Part shown: one piece after another, positions 8,166 through 17,812 of the stretch
How positions within the stretch are numbered: the stretch's first letter is position 1
Layout of the letters: the number at the start of each line of letters is the position of its first letter
The notes under the pieces: generated by a model
What the model was told of the DNA's origin: nothing
The model's database searches: none
Seen by the model: only the letters and a program-made list of their open reading frames with translations
From: Thermococcus sp. MAR1
GTDB taxonomy: Archaea > Methanobacteriota_B > Thermococci > Thermococcales > Thermococcaceae
DNA: 64,000 bases
Reading direction: 5' to 3'
Assembly: GCF_012027305.1 (NCBI RefSeq)
Contig: NZ_SNUF01000001.1
Span: forward strand, 744,001 to 808,000
Made by a program: the position numbers and the translations under genes

Positions 8166-8906
8166 ATGCTCAAAGTTGAGAACCTTCACGTAGGTGTTGA
8201 GAATAAGGACATCCTGAGGGGTGTAAACCTGAGCATTAACGAGGGAGAGTTCCACGTCGTCATGGGACCCAACGGTTCAGGGAAGTCCACGCTTGCACTA
8301 ACGGTAGCAGGCCATCCCAGATACGAGATAAAGACGGGCAGAATAACCTTCGACGGGGAAGATATTACAGAGCTCGGTCCGGACGAGAGGGCTAAGAGGG
8401 GAATTCTTTTGGCCTTCCAAGTCCCGCCTGAAGTTGAAGGAGTAAAGATAATCGACTTCCTCCAGCAGGTTCTAGTCGAGCTCAAAGGAATTGACCCGGT
8501 TGAGGCCTACGATTTGGTTGTCGAGAAGGGCAAAGAGCTCTGGTTTAGTGAAAAAGACCTGCACCGCTATCTCAACGTTGGCTTTTCCGGTGGTGAGAGG
8601 AAGAGGCTTGAGCTACTCCAGGCGGTTCTAATAGGGCCGAAGCTCCTCATCCTGGACGAGCCGGACAGCGGTGTTGACGTTGATTCCCTGAGTGTTATCA
8701 GCAGGAAAATAGAAGAGCTACACAAAAACGGAACCGCGATACTCCTGATAACCCACTACGGGCGGATTCTTGAGCACATAGACAAGGAGAACATCAAGGT
8801 CCACGTCATGAAGGACGGGAGGATTGTAAAGACCGGAAGTGGTGAGCTGGTTGAAAGAATAGACCGGGAAGGTTTTGGCGGTATCTTTGAGGAGGTGGGA
8901 GAATGA
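8166..8906 (+). CDS. sufC: Fe-S cluster assembly ATPase SufC
   Basis: ABC-type ATPase of the SUF system, which drives the SufB scaffold during Fe-S cluster assembly in the cytoplasm. Numbering from 8166: Walker A GPNGSGKST (34-42), Q-loop LAFQVPPEV, signature FSGGE (140-144), Walker B LLILDEPDSGVD (from 160), switch His in LITHYGRIL. Length 246 fits the family. The start follows GGGGGTGAGG, while the upstream in-frame ATG at 8121 overlaps the TATA-like gcttaaaaaa (8123-8132) and is rejected. The stop overlaps sufB by 4 nt (ATGA). Confidence 0.96.
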   Translation: MLKVENLHVGVENKDILRGVNLSINEGEFHVVMGPNGSGKSTLALTVAGHPRYEIKTGRITFDGEDITELGPDERAKRGILLAFQVPPEVEGVKIIDFLQQVLVELKGIDPVEAYDLVVEKGKELWFSEKDLHRYLNVGFSGGERKRLELLQAVLIGPKLLILDEPDSGVDVDSLSVISRKIEELHKNGTAILLITHYGRILEHIDKENIKVHVMKDGRIVKTGSGELVERIDREGFGGIFEEVGE

Positions 8907-10243
8907 CCGAAACCATAACAATCAAAGATGCCAAGGCAATAATCGAGAGCCAGATTGAAGAGCTTTCAAAGAGGAACAAAGAGCCGGAGTGGATGACCCG
9001 GATAAGGTACAAGGCACTGGAGGCCTTTGAGAAAGCCCCTCACAGGGATCCAGTTATAAGCGAGGAGGAGCTCCTCCAGTTCATAGCCAAACCCGAGGTT
9101 GAAGGTGTTCCTGGGCACATAGAGAGCCTCGACGATCTTCCCCCGGAGATGAAGGCTTTACTCGACAGGTTGGGCATTTCCGAGGTCGAGCAGAAGTACA
9201 TAGCAGGATTAGCCGTTCAGACTGACACTGGAGTAATCTACAACGAGTTCCTCAAGGAGTGGGCCAAGAAGGGCCTAATCGTTCTCCCGACTGAAGAAGC
9301 TGTTAGAAAGTACCCCGACTTGGTTAAGTCTCACTTCCTCAGGCTGTTTAGGATGGATGAGAGCAAGCTGACGGCTTATCACACAGCAGTGTGGAACGGT
9401 GGAATCTTCCTCTACGTCAAGGAGGGTCTCAAGGTTCCCTTCCCGCTTCACCTGTTCTTCCTCATCCAAGAGAGCGCTTTAGCCCAGGCACCGCACATAA
9501 TTATCATCGCCGAGAAGAACACCGAGTTCCACCTCATAGAGGGCTGTACCGCGCCGATTCTGCTGAAGCACTCACTCCACCTCGACATGACCGAGGCGTA
9601 CTTCCACGAGAACGCAAAGGGCCAGCTCACCGTTTTGCAGAACTGGCCGGAGTACGTTCACACGAGGCCAATGACGAGGGCGAGAATCGGGAAAGGCGCG
9701 CGCTTCATCAACACCACCGTCACCCTTGGCTCCGGGAAGAGCAACATAGGGGACCCGAGGTACTGGGTTGATGAGAACGGCTACGTCGAGCTGAACGGCA
9801 TTCTACTCGGCCAGAAAGACTTCTACGTTGATCTGGGCGGCAGGATGTACCTCCAGGGCAAGGGTGCGGGGGGAATAAACGCGAGCAAAGCAGTTATAAT
9901 GGACGAGAGCACGGTGATAACGAGGGGAATAATCCAAGCTGAGGCTGAGAAAACCAAGGGTCATATAAGCTGCGACGCCCTTCTCTTAAGCGATAAAGCA
10001 ACAATGGAAACCTACCCTGGTCTCATCAGCAAGGTCGATGATGCACAGCTCAGCCACGAAGCAGCGATAGGCAAAATCCGCGAGGAGGAGCTGTTCTACC
10101 TTATGAGCAGGGGCCTTGACGAGGAAAAAGCTACCCAGCTCATCGTCAAGGGCTTCCTAGAGCCAATGCTCAAGGACATCCCAATGGAGTTCCTCGTGGA
10201 GATAAGGAAGATAATCGAGTTAGCGGTCAGCGGGGGCATGTGA
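8903..10243 (+). CDS. sufB: Fe-S cluster assembly protein SufB/SufD family
   Basis: A 446-residue beta-helix scaffold protein that pairs with SufC. The C-terminal core carries both the Cys in HISCDALLLSD, equivalent to the SufB cluster-building cysteine, and the His in LSHEAAIGK, equivalent to the SufD/SufB interface histidine, so it probably acts as SufB in a minimal archaeal SufBC complex (likely a homodimer with SufC). It overlaps sufC by 4 nt and is translationally coupled. No sufS, sufE or sufU gene lies nearby, so the sulfur donor is encoded elsewhere or is free sulfide (inference). Confidence 0.92.
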   Translation: MTETITIKDAKAIIESQIEELSKRNKEPEWMTRIRYKALEAFEKAPHRDPVISEEELLQFIAKPEVEGVPGHIESLDDLPPEMKALLDRLGISEVEQKYIAGLAVQTDTGVIYNEFLKEWAKKGLIVLPTEEAVRKYPDLVKSHFLRLFRMDESKLTAYHTAVWNGGIFLYVKEGLKVPFPLHLFFLIQESALAQAPHIIIIAEKNTEFHLIEGCTAPILLKHSLHLDMTEAYFHENAKGQLTVLQNWPEYVHTRPMTRARIGKGARFINTTVTLGSGKSNIGDPRYWVDENGYVELNGILLGQKDFYVDLGGRMYLQGKGAGGINASKAVIMDESTVITRGIIQAEAEKTKGHISCDALLLSDKATMETYPGLISKVDDAQLSHEAAIGKIREEELFYLMSRGLDEEKATQLIVKGFLEPMLKDIPMEFLVEIRKIIELAVSGGM

Positions 10244-10279
10244 GCCCCGGCCGATTCTTTGGTTATTCAATTATTTAAT

Positions 10280-10729
10280 TCATTCTTTGCAGAGTTCTTC
10301 AACCAGCTCGACGACCCTTGGCAGGGCCTTTTCAACTTCCTCGGTGAGCTCCATTCCGAGGTCTATCTCCCTGGCAACGACGCCGATGAAGTGTATATCC
10401 GCCTTGGCGAGGCGTTCATCCATGGCCATAAGGAGCTTAAGTCCGTCTATAGCCCCAATGAAGTGGGCACTCCTTATCTCTCCCTTCAGCTTCTCGAAGA
10501 CATCTTTACCTGCGAGGTGAATTATCTTTCCCGGCTGAAACTTTTCACTCAGAATCGCGTCGATGATTATCAGCCTTTCCTCCCCATTGTAATGGGCGGA
10601 GAGCATGAAGATGTCCGTGCCAACGTCGAGGACGTTGTACCCCTTCTCCGCAAGTATTCTGCCGGCCTTCAGTCCGACTCCATCGTCCTTCATCAGCTCG
10701 TTGCCGAGTGCTAGGATGAGCGTCCTCAC
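10280..10729 (-). CDS. [NiFe]-hydrogenase maturation endopeptidase
   Basis: A 149-residue HycI/HybD-type protease that removes the C-terminal peptide of a hydrogenase large subunit after nickel insertion. The N-terminal motif GNELMKDDGVG carries the nickel-sensing Glu/Asp, DAILSE lies near 57-62, and the third ligand is probably the His in RSAHFIGA (about residue 90). The likely substrate is HydA, encoded 0.7 kb upstream on the same strand, although a VapBC pair lies between them. The start is a GTG with GGGGTGA upstream, 4 nt after the vapC stop, so it is probably transcribed with vapBC. Confidence 0.9.
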   Translation of the reverse strand: MRTLILALGNELMKDDGVGLKAGRILAEKGYNVLDVGTDIFMLSAHYNGEERLIIIDAILSEKFQPGKIIHLAGKDVFEKLKGEIRSAHFIGAIDGLKLLMAMDERLAKADIHFIGVVAREIDLGMELTEEVEKALPRVVELVEELCKE

Positions 10730-10733
10730 CGAA

Positions 10734-11165
10734 TCACCCCGTTACGAGTTCAACCCCTTCTTTCTTTGCAGGCTCTATGAAATCCTCGTCAAGGGTTGCC
10801 AGGGCAAAGCCATGTTCTATGCAGGTGGCTAAAATTAGCGCGTCGTTGGGCAGCATGGCGTACTTCTCGATGAGTTCTATTGCCTCGGAGAGCGTCCTTT
10901 GCGATGATTCAATAAATCCAAAACTCCTTAGAGCTTTGAAAACAATCCGAATTTCAGGGGGTAACTTGTCCTTTCTACCTTTGAGGGTCCTGGGTGCAAG
11001 TTTTGAGAAGTAGCCGAGGAGCAGATACGTAACCTCACTAAACACAGTTTCGGTTATGTAAAGAGCAAGGTCTTCGTTCTCAAAGGACTCAAAGAGTTCA
11101 ACCGCCCGTTCGCTACCCTTGAAGTACTCCACAATGAGAGAGCTGTCAACCAGTAATTCCCTCAT
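10734..11165 (-). CDS. vapC: VapC-type PIN domain toxin
   Basis: A 143-residue PIN-domain ribonuclease. Acidic residues expected at the active site are visible: D in LLVDSSLIVEYF, E in TETVFSEVTYL, D in LPNDALILATC, and D in LATLDEDF. Its start lies inside the upstream vapB (20-nt overlap), typical of toxin-antitoxin pairs. The target RNA is unknown. The same 20-nt overlap and a related antitoxin tail occur in the pair at 62974-63610. Confidence 0.9.
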   Translation of the reverse strand: MRELLVDSSLIVEYFKGSERAVELFESFENEDLALYITETVFSEVTYLLLGYFSKLAPRTLKGRKDKLPPEIRIVFKALRSFGFIESSQRTLSEAIELIEKYAMLPNDALILATCIEHGFALATLDEDFIEPAKKEGVELVTG

Positions 11166-11355
11166 AGTACTCCTCCTTGAGCTCCTTCCAGGATTTATTG
11201 GTCTTCATGATGCCCTTAAGCTTCTTCATGTTTTCAAAGAGTTCGTCCTTGTGAGAGAGATACCACGCCATAGCCTCAACATCCTTCCTGAAGGTCTCGG
11301 CGTACTTCTTGGGTACCTTCACGTGTATAACAACATCAACGATTTCCTCAGCCAT
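11146..11355 (-). CDS. vapB: VapB-type antitoxin
   Basis: A 69-residue acidic/helical protein that starts MAEEIVDVVIHVKVPKKYAE and ends GIMKTNKSWKELKEEYYEGITG (shown in two parts: GIMKTNKSWKELKEE, YYEGITG). The C-terminal helix is the likely toxin-binding part. The ATG at 11355 has GGGGGGT upstream. Earlier in-frame codons fall in the promoter region and are rejected. A TATA-like element about 35 nt upstream suggests the pair has its own promoter, separate from the hydrogenase genes. Confidence 0.85.
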   Translation of the reverse strand: MAEEIVDVVIHVKVPKKYAETFRKDVEAMAWYLSHKDELFENMKKLKGIMKTNKSWKELKEEYYEGITG

Positions 11356-11384
11356 AATACCCCCCGGTATTTTTCTGTCACCAG

Positions 11385-11399
11385 CCCTTAAAAAAGTTG
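11385..11399 (-). promoter_or_regulatory. TATA-like promoter of vapBC/protease unit
   Basis: Minus-strand sequence CAACTTTTTTAAGGG lies between the hydA stop and vapB, with predicted transcription start near 11365, about 10 nt before the vapB ATG. Confidence 0.45.
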
Positions 11400-11404
11400 A
11401 GAAA

Positions 11405-12688
11405 TCAAAGCTTAGCAACGTGCACCGAACAGGAGATGCACGGGTCGTAGGCCCTTACCACCATCTCGGTGAGGTACTTGAGCCTCTCTGGCTCGTTGTA
11501 GTGCTTCTCCGCCATCATCCTGACGTGGACCTCCATCATGGCGAGGTTAAACGCTGTGGGAGTTATGATGTCAGCGTAAGCTACTCTTCCGTCCTTGACC
11601 TCGAGGGCATAGACGAGGATTCCGCGCGGCGCCTCGGTCGTGCTGACGCCGAAGCCGTCCCTTATCTCGACCTCGTCCCTCGGTCTTACCGGCCACTTCG
11701 CGAGGGCCTCGTCTATGAGGTCTACGCCACGCTCGATGAAGTAGACCAGCTCAAGGGCCTGAGCCAGGTTGTTGGCGAAGGGGTTGGTTGGCCTGAGCAG
11801 ATCCCTGTGGCTCTCGTAGAGCTCTTTCGCCCTTCCGTAGAGCTTATCCGCATGATTGACGACGCGCGATATGGCTCCCGTCATGAAAGGCTTCTCGCGA
11901 TAGAAAGAGTGTTTGGCGAAGCTGTGCTCCACAACGCGCTCAACCATGTACTTCTTGTAGTCCTCGCTCGGGAACTCGAAGCCGTCGCTGACGCTTATGG
12001 CGTCGCCGTATATGCCGTAGACGTCCCCCCTCGGCTTCACAGCCATGTGGATTATCGGCCCTTCAACCTCCTCGTACTGCTCAAGCTTTGCGAAGAGCTC
12101 GAAGGTGTACTCGGCCTTAGGGAGTGCCTCGCTGAGGCGCTTCTTCATGAGCTCAAGGGTGGCCTTGTCCGGAAGTTTTCCAAAGCCTCCGAGTACCGCG
12201 TTCTCTTGATGTATCGCCCTGCTTCCAAGCTCGTCCATCATCCAGCTTCCGAGGTTCTTAAGCTCCAGGGCTATGCCGATCTCCTTCTTGTACTCGTCCA
12301 CCATCTTGAGCGGGTTGGAGTAGCCGAGGTAGTCAGGCAAAACCAGGAGGTACAGATGGAGCGCGTGGCTCTCTATCATGTCTCCGATGTAGAGAACCTC
12401 CCTGAGGGCCTGGATTTCCTCGCGCGGGGTGAAGCCTATCGCCTTCTCAGCGGCTTCAACCGCGGTGAGTTTATGCGCGGCAGAACAGAATGAGCATATC
12501 CTTGGGTAAACCGCCAGAGCCTCGTCGAGCTTCTTGCCAACCGTTATGGCCTCAAAGAACCTCGGACCCTCTATGATGTTGAGCTTGACTTCCTTGACAC
12601 TATCGTCTCCAACGACTATCTCAACGCCGCCCTTGCCCTCAACACGCGCTATGTGATCAACGGTGATGGGAAGGTAGAGGTTCTTCAT
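11405..12688 (-). CDS. hydA: Cytosolic sulfhydrogenase alpha (NiFe large) subunit
   Basis: Catalytic [NiFe] subunit of the soluble NADP-linked sulfhydrogenase (group 3b). N-terminal [10 protein letters not shown] gives C65 and C68, and C-terminal DPCISCSVH gives C417 and C420, the four nickel-iron ligands. The last four residues (VAKL) follow the conserved His and should be cleaved during maturation. Length (427) and sequence match, by recall, P. furiosus hydrogenase I alpha closely. The start overlaps hydD by 4 nt (ATGA). Confidence 0.95.
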   Translation of the reverse strand: MKNLYLPITVDHIARVEGKGGVEIVVGDDSVKEVKLNIIEGPRFFEAITVGKKLDEALAVYPRICSFCSAAHKLTAVEAAEKAIGFTPREEIQALREVLYIGDMIESHALHLYLLVLPDYLGYSNPLKMVDEYKKEIGIALELKNLGSWMMDELGSRAIHQENAVLGGFGKLPDKATLELMKKRLSEALPKAEYTFELFAKLEQYEEVEGPIIHMAVKPRGDVYGIYGDAISVSDGFEFPSEDYKKYMVERVVEHSFAKHSFYREKPFMTGAISRVVNHADKLYGRAKELYESHRDLLRPTNPFANNLAQALELVYFIERGVDLIDEALAKWPVRPRDEVEIRDGFGVSTTEAPRGILVYALEVKDGRVAYADIITPTAFNLAMMEVHVRMMAEKHYNEPERLKYLTEMVVRAYDPCISCSVHVAKL

Positions 12689-13476
12689 TCTTCCACCCCC
12701 TGGAATATCTTCTCAACCATTTCCTCGAGCTTCGGGTTGTGGGCGTTGAACATCTTCATGCGCTGGAGTATCTCCTCCTTGCTGATTCCCTTCTCCTTGA
12801 ACGTCCTGGCGAGTGAGTCGAACCAGGCAACGTCGTAGCCTATAGCTCCCCTGCAACCGATGCACGCCACTCCGAAGCCTGGGCACCTCGCATCGCAGCC
12901 GGCCCTTGTTATTGGCCCAAGGCACGGCTCGCCCTTCTCGATGAGTATGCACGGGTGTCCCTTCAGCCTGCACTCGACGCAGACAGGGTAGTCTATGTCC
13001 TCCGGCCACGAGCCGACAAGGAACGTGCCGAGCGCGTAGAGGAAGTCCCGCTTTTCAGGAGGGCAACCGTAGATGCGGTAGTCCACCTTGATGTAGTTCT
13101 CCACCGGCTCGGCCATCTTCGGCTCGAACTTGACCTTCCCATCGCCGTAGACGGTCTTCCAGAGCTCCTCGAGGCTCTTGTCTTTCTCCCAGCTCTGCAC
13201 ACCGCCGTGGACTGCACAGGAGCCAACGGCCACAACGATTTTCGCGTTCTCGCGTATTTTCCTGACGAGCTCGACCTCCTCCTCGGTGGAGACGCTCCCC
13301 TCGATGAAGGCAATATCTACAGGCTCGTCCTCGTAGCTGTCGCGCTCAAGCATGAACCAGCAGACGATTTCCGCGTGCGGAAGCAGCTGAAGGAGCTCGT
13401 CCATCATAGCTAACTGGAGCTGGCAGCCGTAGCATGAGGTGAGGGCGTAAAATCCAATCCTGACCTTTCCTTCCAT
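12685..13476 (-). CDS. hydD: Cytosolic sulfhydrogenase delta (small) subunit
   Basis: Electron-transfer small subunit of the [NiFe] hydrogenase, about 263 residues, carrying three [4Fe-4S] clusters. The proximal-cluster pair C15/C18 ([10 protein letters not shown]) is visible, and later cysteines occur in [27 protein letters not shown] and [16 protein letters not shown]. The ATG at 13476 is preferred over an upstream GTG because GAGGTGG precedes it. It sits between hydG and hydA in the standard order. Confidence 0.94.
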   Translation of the reverse strand: MEGKVRIGFYALTSCYGCQLQLAMMDELLQLLPHAEIVCWFMLERDSYEDEPVDIAFIEGSVSTEEEVELVRKIRENAKIVVAVGSCAVHGGVQSWEKDKSLEELWKTVYGDGKVKFEPKMAEPVENYIKVDYRIYGCPPEKRDFLYALGTFLVGSWPEDIDYPVCVECRLKGHPCILIEKGEPCLGPITRAGCDARCPGFGVACIGCRGAIGYDVAWFDSLARTFKEKGISKEEILQRMKMFNAHNPKLEEMVEKIFQGVEE

Positions 13477-13486
13477 CTCCACCACC

Positions 13487-14371
13487 TCAGTCCAGTAAGC
13501 CCGGCGTTGATACTATGTCGAAGTACGTGAATACCGGGCCGTCCTTGCAGATGTACTTCCAGCTCGTGCTCGTTCCGACGTTGCAGTGGCCGCACTTTCC
13601 TATTCCGCACTTCATCTTCCTCTCCAGCGTGACGAATATGTTCTCAGGCCTGTAACCGTAGTTGATGAGGGACTCGAAGACGGCCTTGTACATCCTCGGC
13701 GGGCCGCATATGGCAACGGCTGTGTTCTTCGGGTTGGTGTTGGCCTCAACTATAAAGTTCTGCGGCCTTCCGTGAAGGCCGGGCCACTCGGGGTCGCGCG
13801 TAACGCTCTGGATTATCTTGACGTTTTCTGCCTCTGCCAAGTCCTTCATTGCCTCCAGCTCCTTGTAGAACAGGAGGTCCTTTCCATAGCGGGCGGTGTT
13901 GATGAAGGTTATGTTGCCGTACTTCCATCGGTTGTCCATGGCATAGAGGAAGACGCTCCTGAGCGGGGCGGTTCCAAGGCCAGCGGCGATTAGGAGCAGA
14001 TCCATGCCCTCCCAGTCGTCAACGGGGAAGCCGTTGCCGTAGGGACCGCGGACGAGGACTGTATCTCCGGGCTGGAGTCTGTGGATGACCGTGGTGACCC
14101 TTCCAGCCTTCCTGATGCAGAGCTCGAAGAAGCCCTTCCTCATCGCGGAGGAGCATATGCTTATCGGAACCTCACCGATGCCGGGGATGGTGAGCTGGAC
14201 GAACTGTCCCGGCTTGAAGGTCCACTTCTCGGCCAGCTCTGGGTCCTCAAACCTGAACAGGAACAGCTTCTCCTTCTCGGTGAGCGGATAAACTTTGAGA
14301 ACCTTGACCCTGTGGAGCGCGTAGGGGTTCTCCTCCGGCATCATAATCTCCCTGGGAACTACCTCGCTCAT
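13487..14371 (-). CDS. hydG: Cytosolic sulfhydrogenase gamma subunit (FAD/NAD-binding)
   Basis: A ferredoxin-NADP reductase-like subunit of 294 residues that passes electrons between NAD(P)H and the Fe-S clusters. It has an N-terminal FAD-binding barrel, a nucleotide-binding part with [13 protein letters not shown] and AICGPPRMY, and a C-terminal [2Fe-2S] motif [10 protein letters not shown] with a further Cys in YICKDGP. The start overlaps the hydB stop (ATGA). Confidence 0.94.
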   Translation of the reverse strand: MSEVVPREIMMPEENPYALHRVKVLKVYPLTEKEKLFLFRFEDPELAEKWTFKPGQFVQLTIPGIGEVPISICSSAMRKGFFELCIRKAGRVTTVIHRLQPGDTVLVRGPYGNGFPVDDWEGMDLLLIAAGLGTAPLRSVFLYAMDNRWKYGNITFINTARYGKDLLFYKELEAMKDLAEAENVKIIQSVTRDPEWPGLHGRPQNFIVEANTNPKNTAVAICGPPRMYKAVFESLINYGYRPENIFVTLERKMKCGIGKCGHCNVGTSTSWKYICKDGPVFTYFDIVSTPGLLD

Positions 14372-15486
14372 ATGTCCTCACCCCTTATCTCCGAGGCGTA
14401 TGCGAATCCCCTCTTGGGAATCTCCTCACTTATCTCGGACGGACAGGTCTTCTCCTCAAGTCCCATGATCGTGCGCAGGTTCTTCACGAAGCTTATACCC
14501 GCCGGGCAGAAGTAGGTACACCTGCCGCAGCCGACGCAGTAGCTTATGCCGAGCTTTTCGTTGTAGGAGTTCTTGCAGAGGTAGCGGTTCATGAAGCGGC
14601 TCTTCTTGGTCGGCCTGAAGTTGTGGTTTCCTGCAACGAGGCCGTGGCTTCTGAGCTGGCAGGAGTCCCAGCGCCTCTCGCGGTAGCCGGTTTCACCGTC
14701 GAGGCTGACTATGTCCTGAACCTCGTAACAGCGGCAGGTCGGGCAGGTGGTGTTGCAGTTGCCGCAGGCGAGGCAGATTTCAGCCTGCTCGTCCCACATC
14801 GGGTGCTCCATTTCGAGCTCGAGCAGGTAACGCAGATTGCTCCAGTCTTCGTGGTACTTGAACGACCTGGAGCGTTTGTTCTCGAACTCGCGGAAGTTGC
14901 AGATGTCCTCGGTGGTGACCTCCTCGAAGAGCTTGATGTTCTTGTCCACTATCCTGTGGCCGGTTGGGGTTCCGACGCGGACGAGCCAGCCGTCCGGTAG
15001 CTCGTGGAGGAAGAGGTCAAAGCCGTCGTCGGCAAAATCCGTCTCACGGAGGTTGCAGAAACAGTACTCGTCGGGCATACAGCTGATGCCTATGATGATG
15101 CCCTTCTCCCTGCGAACCTTGTAGTACTTATCCGGTAGCTCGTCGAGGTAAACGGTGTCGAGCACCTTGAGGCCGAAGATGTCGCAGGCGTGAAGGCCGA
15201 AGAGCACAAAGGGCTCGACGTCCTCTATGACCTCCCTGTACTCGGCTTTGGTGAGGTTGAACTCGAAGAGCTTCTCCCTGGGAAGGAAGAAGAACTTCTT
15301 CGGCGGCATTATCGTTCTGTTGTAGCTGAACTCCACCTGTCTGACATCGTCTATTTCCCTGAAGTCGTAGAACTTCTCGGATATCTTAACCGGGGCGTAG
15401 AGTTTGCCCCACTCCTTGAGCCTTTCAAGGAACGCGTAGGTGTTCTCCTTCGGGAGCTTAACGTATCTCAACCCAACCACCTCCAA
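14368..15486 (-). CDS. hydB: Cytosolic sulfhydrogenase beta subunit
   Basis: A 372-residue Fe-S protein related to the anaerobic sulfite reductase A family and first gene of the hydBGDA operon. It contains two cysteine sets for [4Fe-4S] clusters in the C-terminal half: [16 protein letters not shown] and [15 protein letters not shown]. Together with hydG it links the hydrogenase module to NAD(P)H and sulfur/polysulfide reduction. A TATA box (15552-15565) lies about 70 nt upstream. Confidence 0.94.
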   Translation of the reverse strand: MEVVGLRYVKLPKENTYAFLERLKEWGKLYAPVKISEKFYDFREIDDVRQVEFSYNRTIMPPKKFFFLPREKLFEFNLTKAEYREVIEDVEPFVLFGLHACDIFGLKVLDTVYLDELPDKYYKVRREKGIIIGISCMPDEYCFCNLRETDFADDGFDLFLHELPDGWLVRVGTPTGHRIVDKNIKLFEEVTTEDICNFREFENKRSRSFKYHEDWSNLRYLLELEMEHPMWDEQAEICLACGNCNTTCPTCRCYEVQDIVSLDGETGYRERRWDSCQLRSHGLVAGNHNFRPTKKSRFMNRYLCKNSYNEKLGISYCVGCGRCTYFCPAGISFVKNLRTIMGLEEKTCPSEISEEIPKRGFAYASEIRGEDI

Positions 15487-15521
15487 TGAACATGACTATG
15501 CATGTGCTCATCTTTGTCCCC

Positions 15522-15533
15522 TCAATTGAGGCT
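15522..15533. repeat. Perfect palindrome in hydB leader
   Basis: CCTCAATTGAGG is a perfect 12-bp palindrome between the hydB TATA box and its start codon. It is followed by a second inverted pair (gcttctccggagg). This could be a regulator site or leader hairpin. It is not the SurR consensus. Confidence 0.35.
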
Positions 15534-15551
15534 TCTCCGGAGGCTAAAAAA

Positions 15552-15565
15552 GCGTTTTTAAACCC
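15552..15565 (-). promoter_or_regulatory. TATA box of hydBGDA operon
   Basis: Minus strand GGGTTTAAAAACGC, a strong archaeal TATA with predicted start about 50 nt before the hydB ATG. Hydrogenase I operons of Pyrococcus are regulated by SurR, but I did not find a clean GTTnnnAAC site here. Confidence 0.6.
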
Positions 15566-15728
15566 GAAAATTCTAAACCAAAGGTTGAGAAGAGTTCGTT
15601 GAGCCTAACACGCCGTTTTCAGATACTACTCTTTTCACTCCAGGAAATATTTTTATTTGCCGTTGAACATTAGAGCGATGAACCACTAACCATTTAAAAC
15701 CCAGGAGTAACTTCTGAGGGGTGAAGCC

Positions 15729-16874
15729 ATGAGACGACTGCTCCCGCTCATCCTGTTTCTCCTCGCCGCAACCCCTGTAAGTGCCCAGCCTCACTGGGAC
15801 TGGACTTATCACGATGAATGCATAGTATTCTCCATGTCTTTCAACGATAGAGGGGACCTTGCCCTCGGCTTTGGTTACGACGCCATACTCCTGCAGCCCA
15901 ACGGAAGCAGGGCCTTCAAGGCCCCGGTGAGGGGCTTTGCCTATTCGGTCGCGGTTAGCGAGAACGGAACCGTCATCGTTGGAACCGACGGGAACTGGGT
16001 TCAGTTCTTTGATCCTCACGGGAAGCTTTTGGAGGAGTACAAGACTGAAAACGTCGTCTACAGCGTGGACATCTCCCGGGACGGGAGAACTGCAGTAGCC
16101 GGAAACGTTGATGGCTTTGTGTACTTCTTCAGAGACCTGAAGCCGGTGTGGAAGAGGAACATAGGCTCATACCTCTGGAGCGTCGACCTCGTAGGGGACA
16201 GAGTACTCGCCGGAGGCGACGGGGGGAGCTTCGTCGCCTTTAGGAATGACGGAACTCCTATTTTCAACCTCACCCTTCCGGGGGATGTGAAGAAAGTAGC
16301 TGGAGATGGGGAGATGGCCGTTGCCCTCGTAGTTTCTCCGGACGAAACATGGAGTTCCGTTTACGCCTTCAGCTGGAAGGGTGAAGAGCTCTGGGAGAGG
16401 AAGTTCGACGGCCTCATCAGGGATATGGAGTTCGATGAAGAGGGAATAGCCCTCGGAGGCGACCTCAACGAGGTCATTCTCCTCGACAGGAATGGAAACC
16501 GGGTCTATTCCATTCCTTTTTATCTCCTAGTCACCGATGTGGCGACCGCCGATGGGTACACCCTTGCAACAGGGGGAGATGAGACCATCTTTGTGGCCCC
16601 GAATGGGACTATCCTCTGGGACTACTCACCCAACGAAACCGTTGAAAAGGTCGCGATATCTCCGGGGGCAAGGTATTTAGCTCTCTCTCGCAGGTTTCAT
16701 GGTAAAGACATCTGCGAGGCAAACGTTGACTTCATGAGCCTCAAGGGGTCTCTCTCCACCTCTGCCCCCGAAACGCCGCTCAAGAGGGAACTTGGAAGTC
16801 CCCTCGTGGCGGTTGGACTGGGAGTGCTCATCCTTCTGGTAATCGCACTCCTGTGGAGGGAGATGAGAGAGTGA
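15729..16874 (+). CDS. Secreted, C-terminally anchored beta-propeller protein
   Basis: 381 residues: signal peptide (about 1-19, MRRLLPLILFLLAATPVSA), repeated blades of roughly 40 residues with a V/A-xx-G-x-D/G-xx-V/LxxF pattern (YSVAVSENGTVIVGTDGN, YSVDISRDGRTAVAGN, WSVDLVGDRVLAGGDG), and a C-terminal membrane segment (about 356-374) followed by a short basic end. This resembles PQQ/WD-like propellers that sit on the outer face of the membrane. It is the first gene of an operon with an ABC ATPase (4-nt GTGA overlap) and permease, so it may be an accessory or sensing subunit. Ribosome site ggggtga. Confidence 0.75.
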   Translation: MRRLLPLILFLLAATPVSAQPHWDWTYHDECIVFSMSFNDRGDLALGFGYDAILLQPNGSRAFKAPVRGFAYSVAVSENGTVIVGTDGNWVQFFDPHGKLLEEYKTENVVYSVDISRDGRTAVAGNVDGFVYFFRDLKPVWKRNIGSYLWSVDLVGDRVLAGGDGGSFVAFRNDGTPIFNLTLPGDVKKVAGDGEMAVALVVSPDETWSSVYAFSWKGEELWERKFDGLIRDMEFDEEGIALGGDLNEVILLDRNGNRVYSIPFYLLVTDVATADGYTLATGGDETIFVAPNGTILWDYSPNETVEKVAISPGARYLALSRRFHGKDICEANVDFMSLKGSLSTSAPETPLKRELGSPLVAVGLGVLILLVIALLWREMRE

Positions 16875-17812
16875 CGCCGGTTATAGAGGCAAGGAAACTC
16901 ACGAAGAGGTACGGCGATTTCACCGCTGTGGACGGGATAAGCTTCGATGTTAAGAAGGGGGAGATATTTGGCTTCCTCGGACCAAACGGAGCGGGAAAAA
17001 CGACCACCGTGAGGATGCTCTCAACGCTGACATCCATAACGGCGGGCGAGGCCTATGTGAACGGCTATGATGTCAGGACCCAGCGGCTGGACGTTAAGCG
17101 CAGCATCGGCGTGGTTCCCGACGTTTCCAACCTGTACGATGAGCTGACGGTTGAGGAGAACCTCCGATTTCTTGCAAGGCTCTACGAGGCTCCGCTGGAG
17201 AACGTTTCCAGGCTGATAAAGGACTTCAACCTCCCGGCAAGGAGAAAGTTCGGAAAGCTCAGCTCTGGCTATAGGAGGAGGGCGACCATCGCGGCGGCGC
17301 TCATCCACGAACCACCAGTGCTCTTTATGGACGAGCCCACCATCGCCCTGGATGTCCAGTCCGCCAAGCTCGTCAGGGAGATGATACTGGCGCTCAACAA
17401 GATGGGGAAAACCATATTCCTGACGACCCACAACATGGCGGAAGCAGAGGTTCTTCCTCACAGGATAGCGATAATCAACCGGGGAAAAATAGTCGCTCTG
17501 GGAAAAAGGAACGAGTTGAGGAAGCTCGTGGGAACTGGAGTGAGGGTCAGGCTCAAGGTGGAACCCATCAGCAACAGGCTTTTGAGGTTCCTGGGCCCTT
17601 ACAACCCCACGTTTGACGAGGATTCAATCATGGTAACCGTCGACGACCCGGATAAATTCCTTGGCGAGTTCTGGGATATCAAGGACGATCTTGGGGTCGT
17701 TGTAAGGCACGTCTCCACGGAGCTTCCGAGCATAGAGGAGGTCTTTTTAGAGCTCACGGATGAGAACGAGGAGCGTATCTGTCCGGCTACCTGCGGAGGG
17801 TGCCCCATATGA
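16871..17812 (+). CDS. ABC transporter ATP-binding protein with Cys-rich tail
   Basis: ABC-2 type exporter ATPase of about 313 residues: Walker A GPNGAGKTTT, signature LSSGY in place of LSGGQ, Walker B VLFMDEPTIALD, and H-loop LTTHNMAEAE. It ends in CPATCGGCPI, an unusual cluster of three cysteines that could bind metal or a cofactor. The start is taken as GTG 16871, which overlaps the previous stop (GTGA) and has GGAGGGA upstream. GTG 16853 is an alternative. The partner permease follows with an ATGA overlap. Confidence 0.88.
   Translation: MTPVIEARKLTKRYGDFTAVDGISFDVKKGEIFGFLGPNGAGKTTTVRMLSTLTSITAGEAYVNGYDVRTQRLDVKRSIGVVPDVSNLYDELTVEENLRFLARLYEAPLENVSRLIKDFNLPARRKFGKLSSGYRRRATIAAALIHEPPVLFMDEPTIALDVQSAKLVREMILALNKMGKTIFLTTHNMAEAEVLPHRIAIINRGKIVALGKRNELRKLVGTGVRVRLKVEPISNRLLRFLGPYNPTFDEDSIMVTVDDPDKFLGEFWDIKDDLGVVVRHVSTELPSIEEVFLELTDENEERICPATCGGCPI

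Noticed and set aside
11309-12493. Long 394-codon plus-strand ORF over hydA
   Set aside because: It is a high-GC shadow antisense to the well-supported hydrogenase alpha subunit.
15487-15728. SurR operator (GTTnnnAAC) before the hydrogenase operon
   Set aside because: SurR control is expected from the family, but no clean half-site pair was found. The nearest (GTT n6 AAC) has the wrong spacing.
15573-16019. 148-codon minus ORF over the propeller gene start
   Set aside because: It is antisense to a gene with signal peptide, ribosome site and repeat structure, and has no family features.
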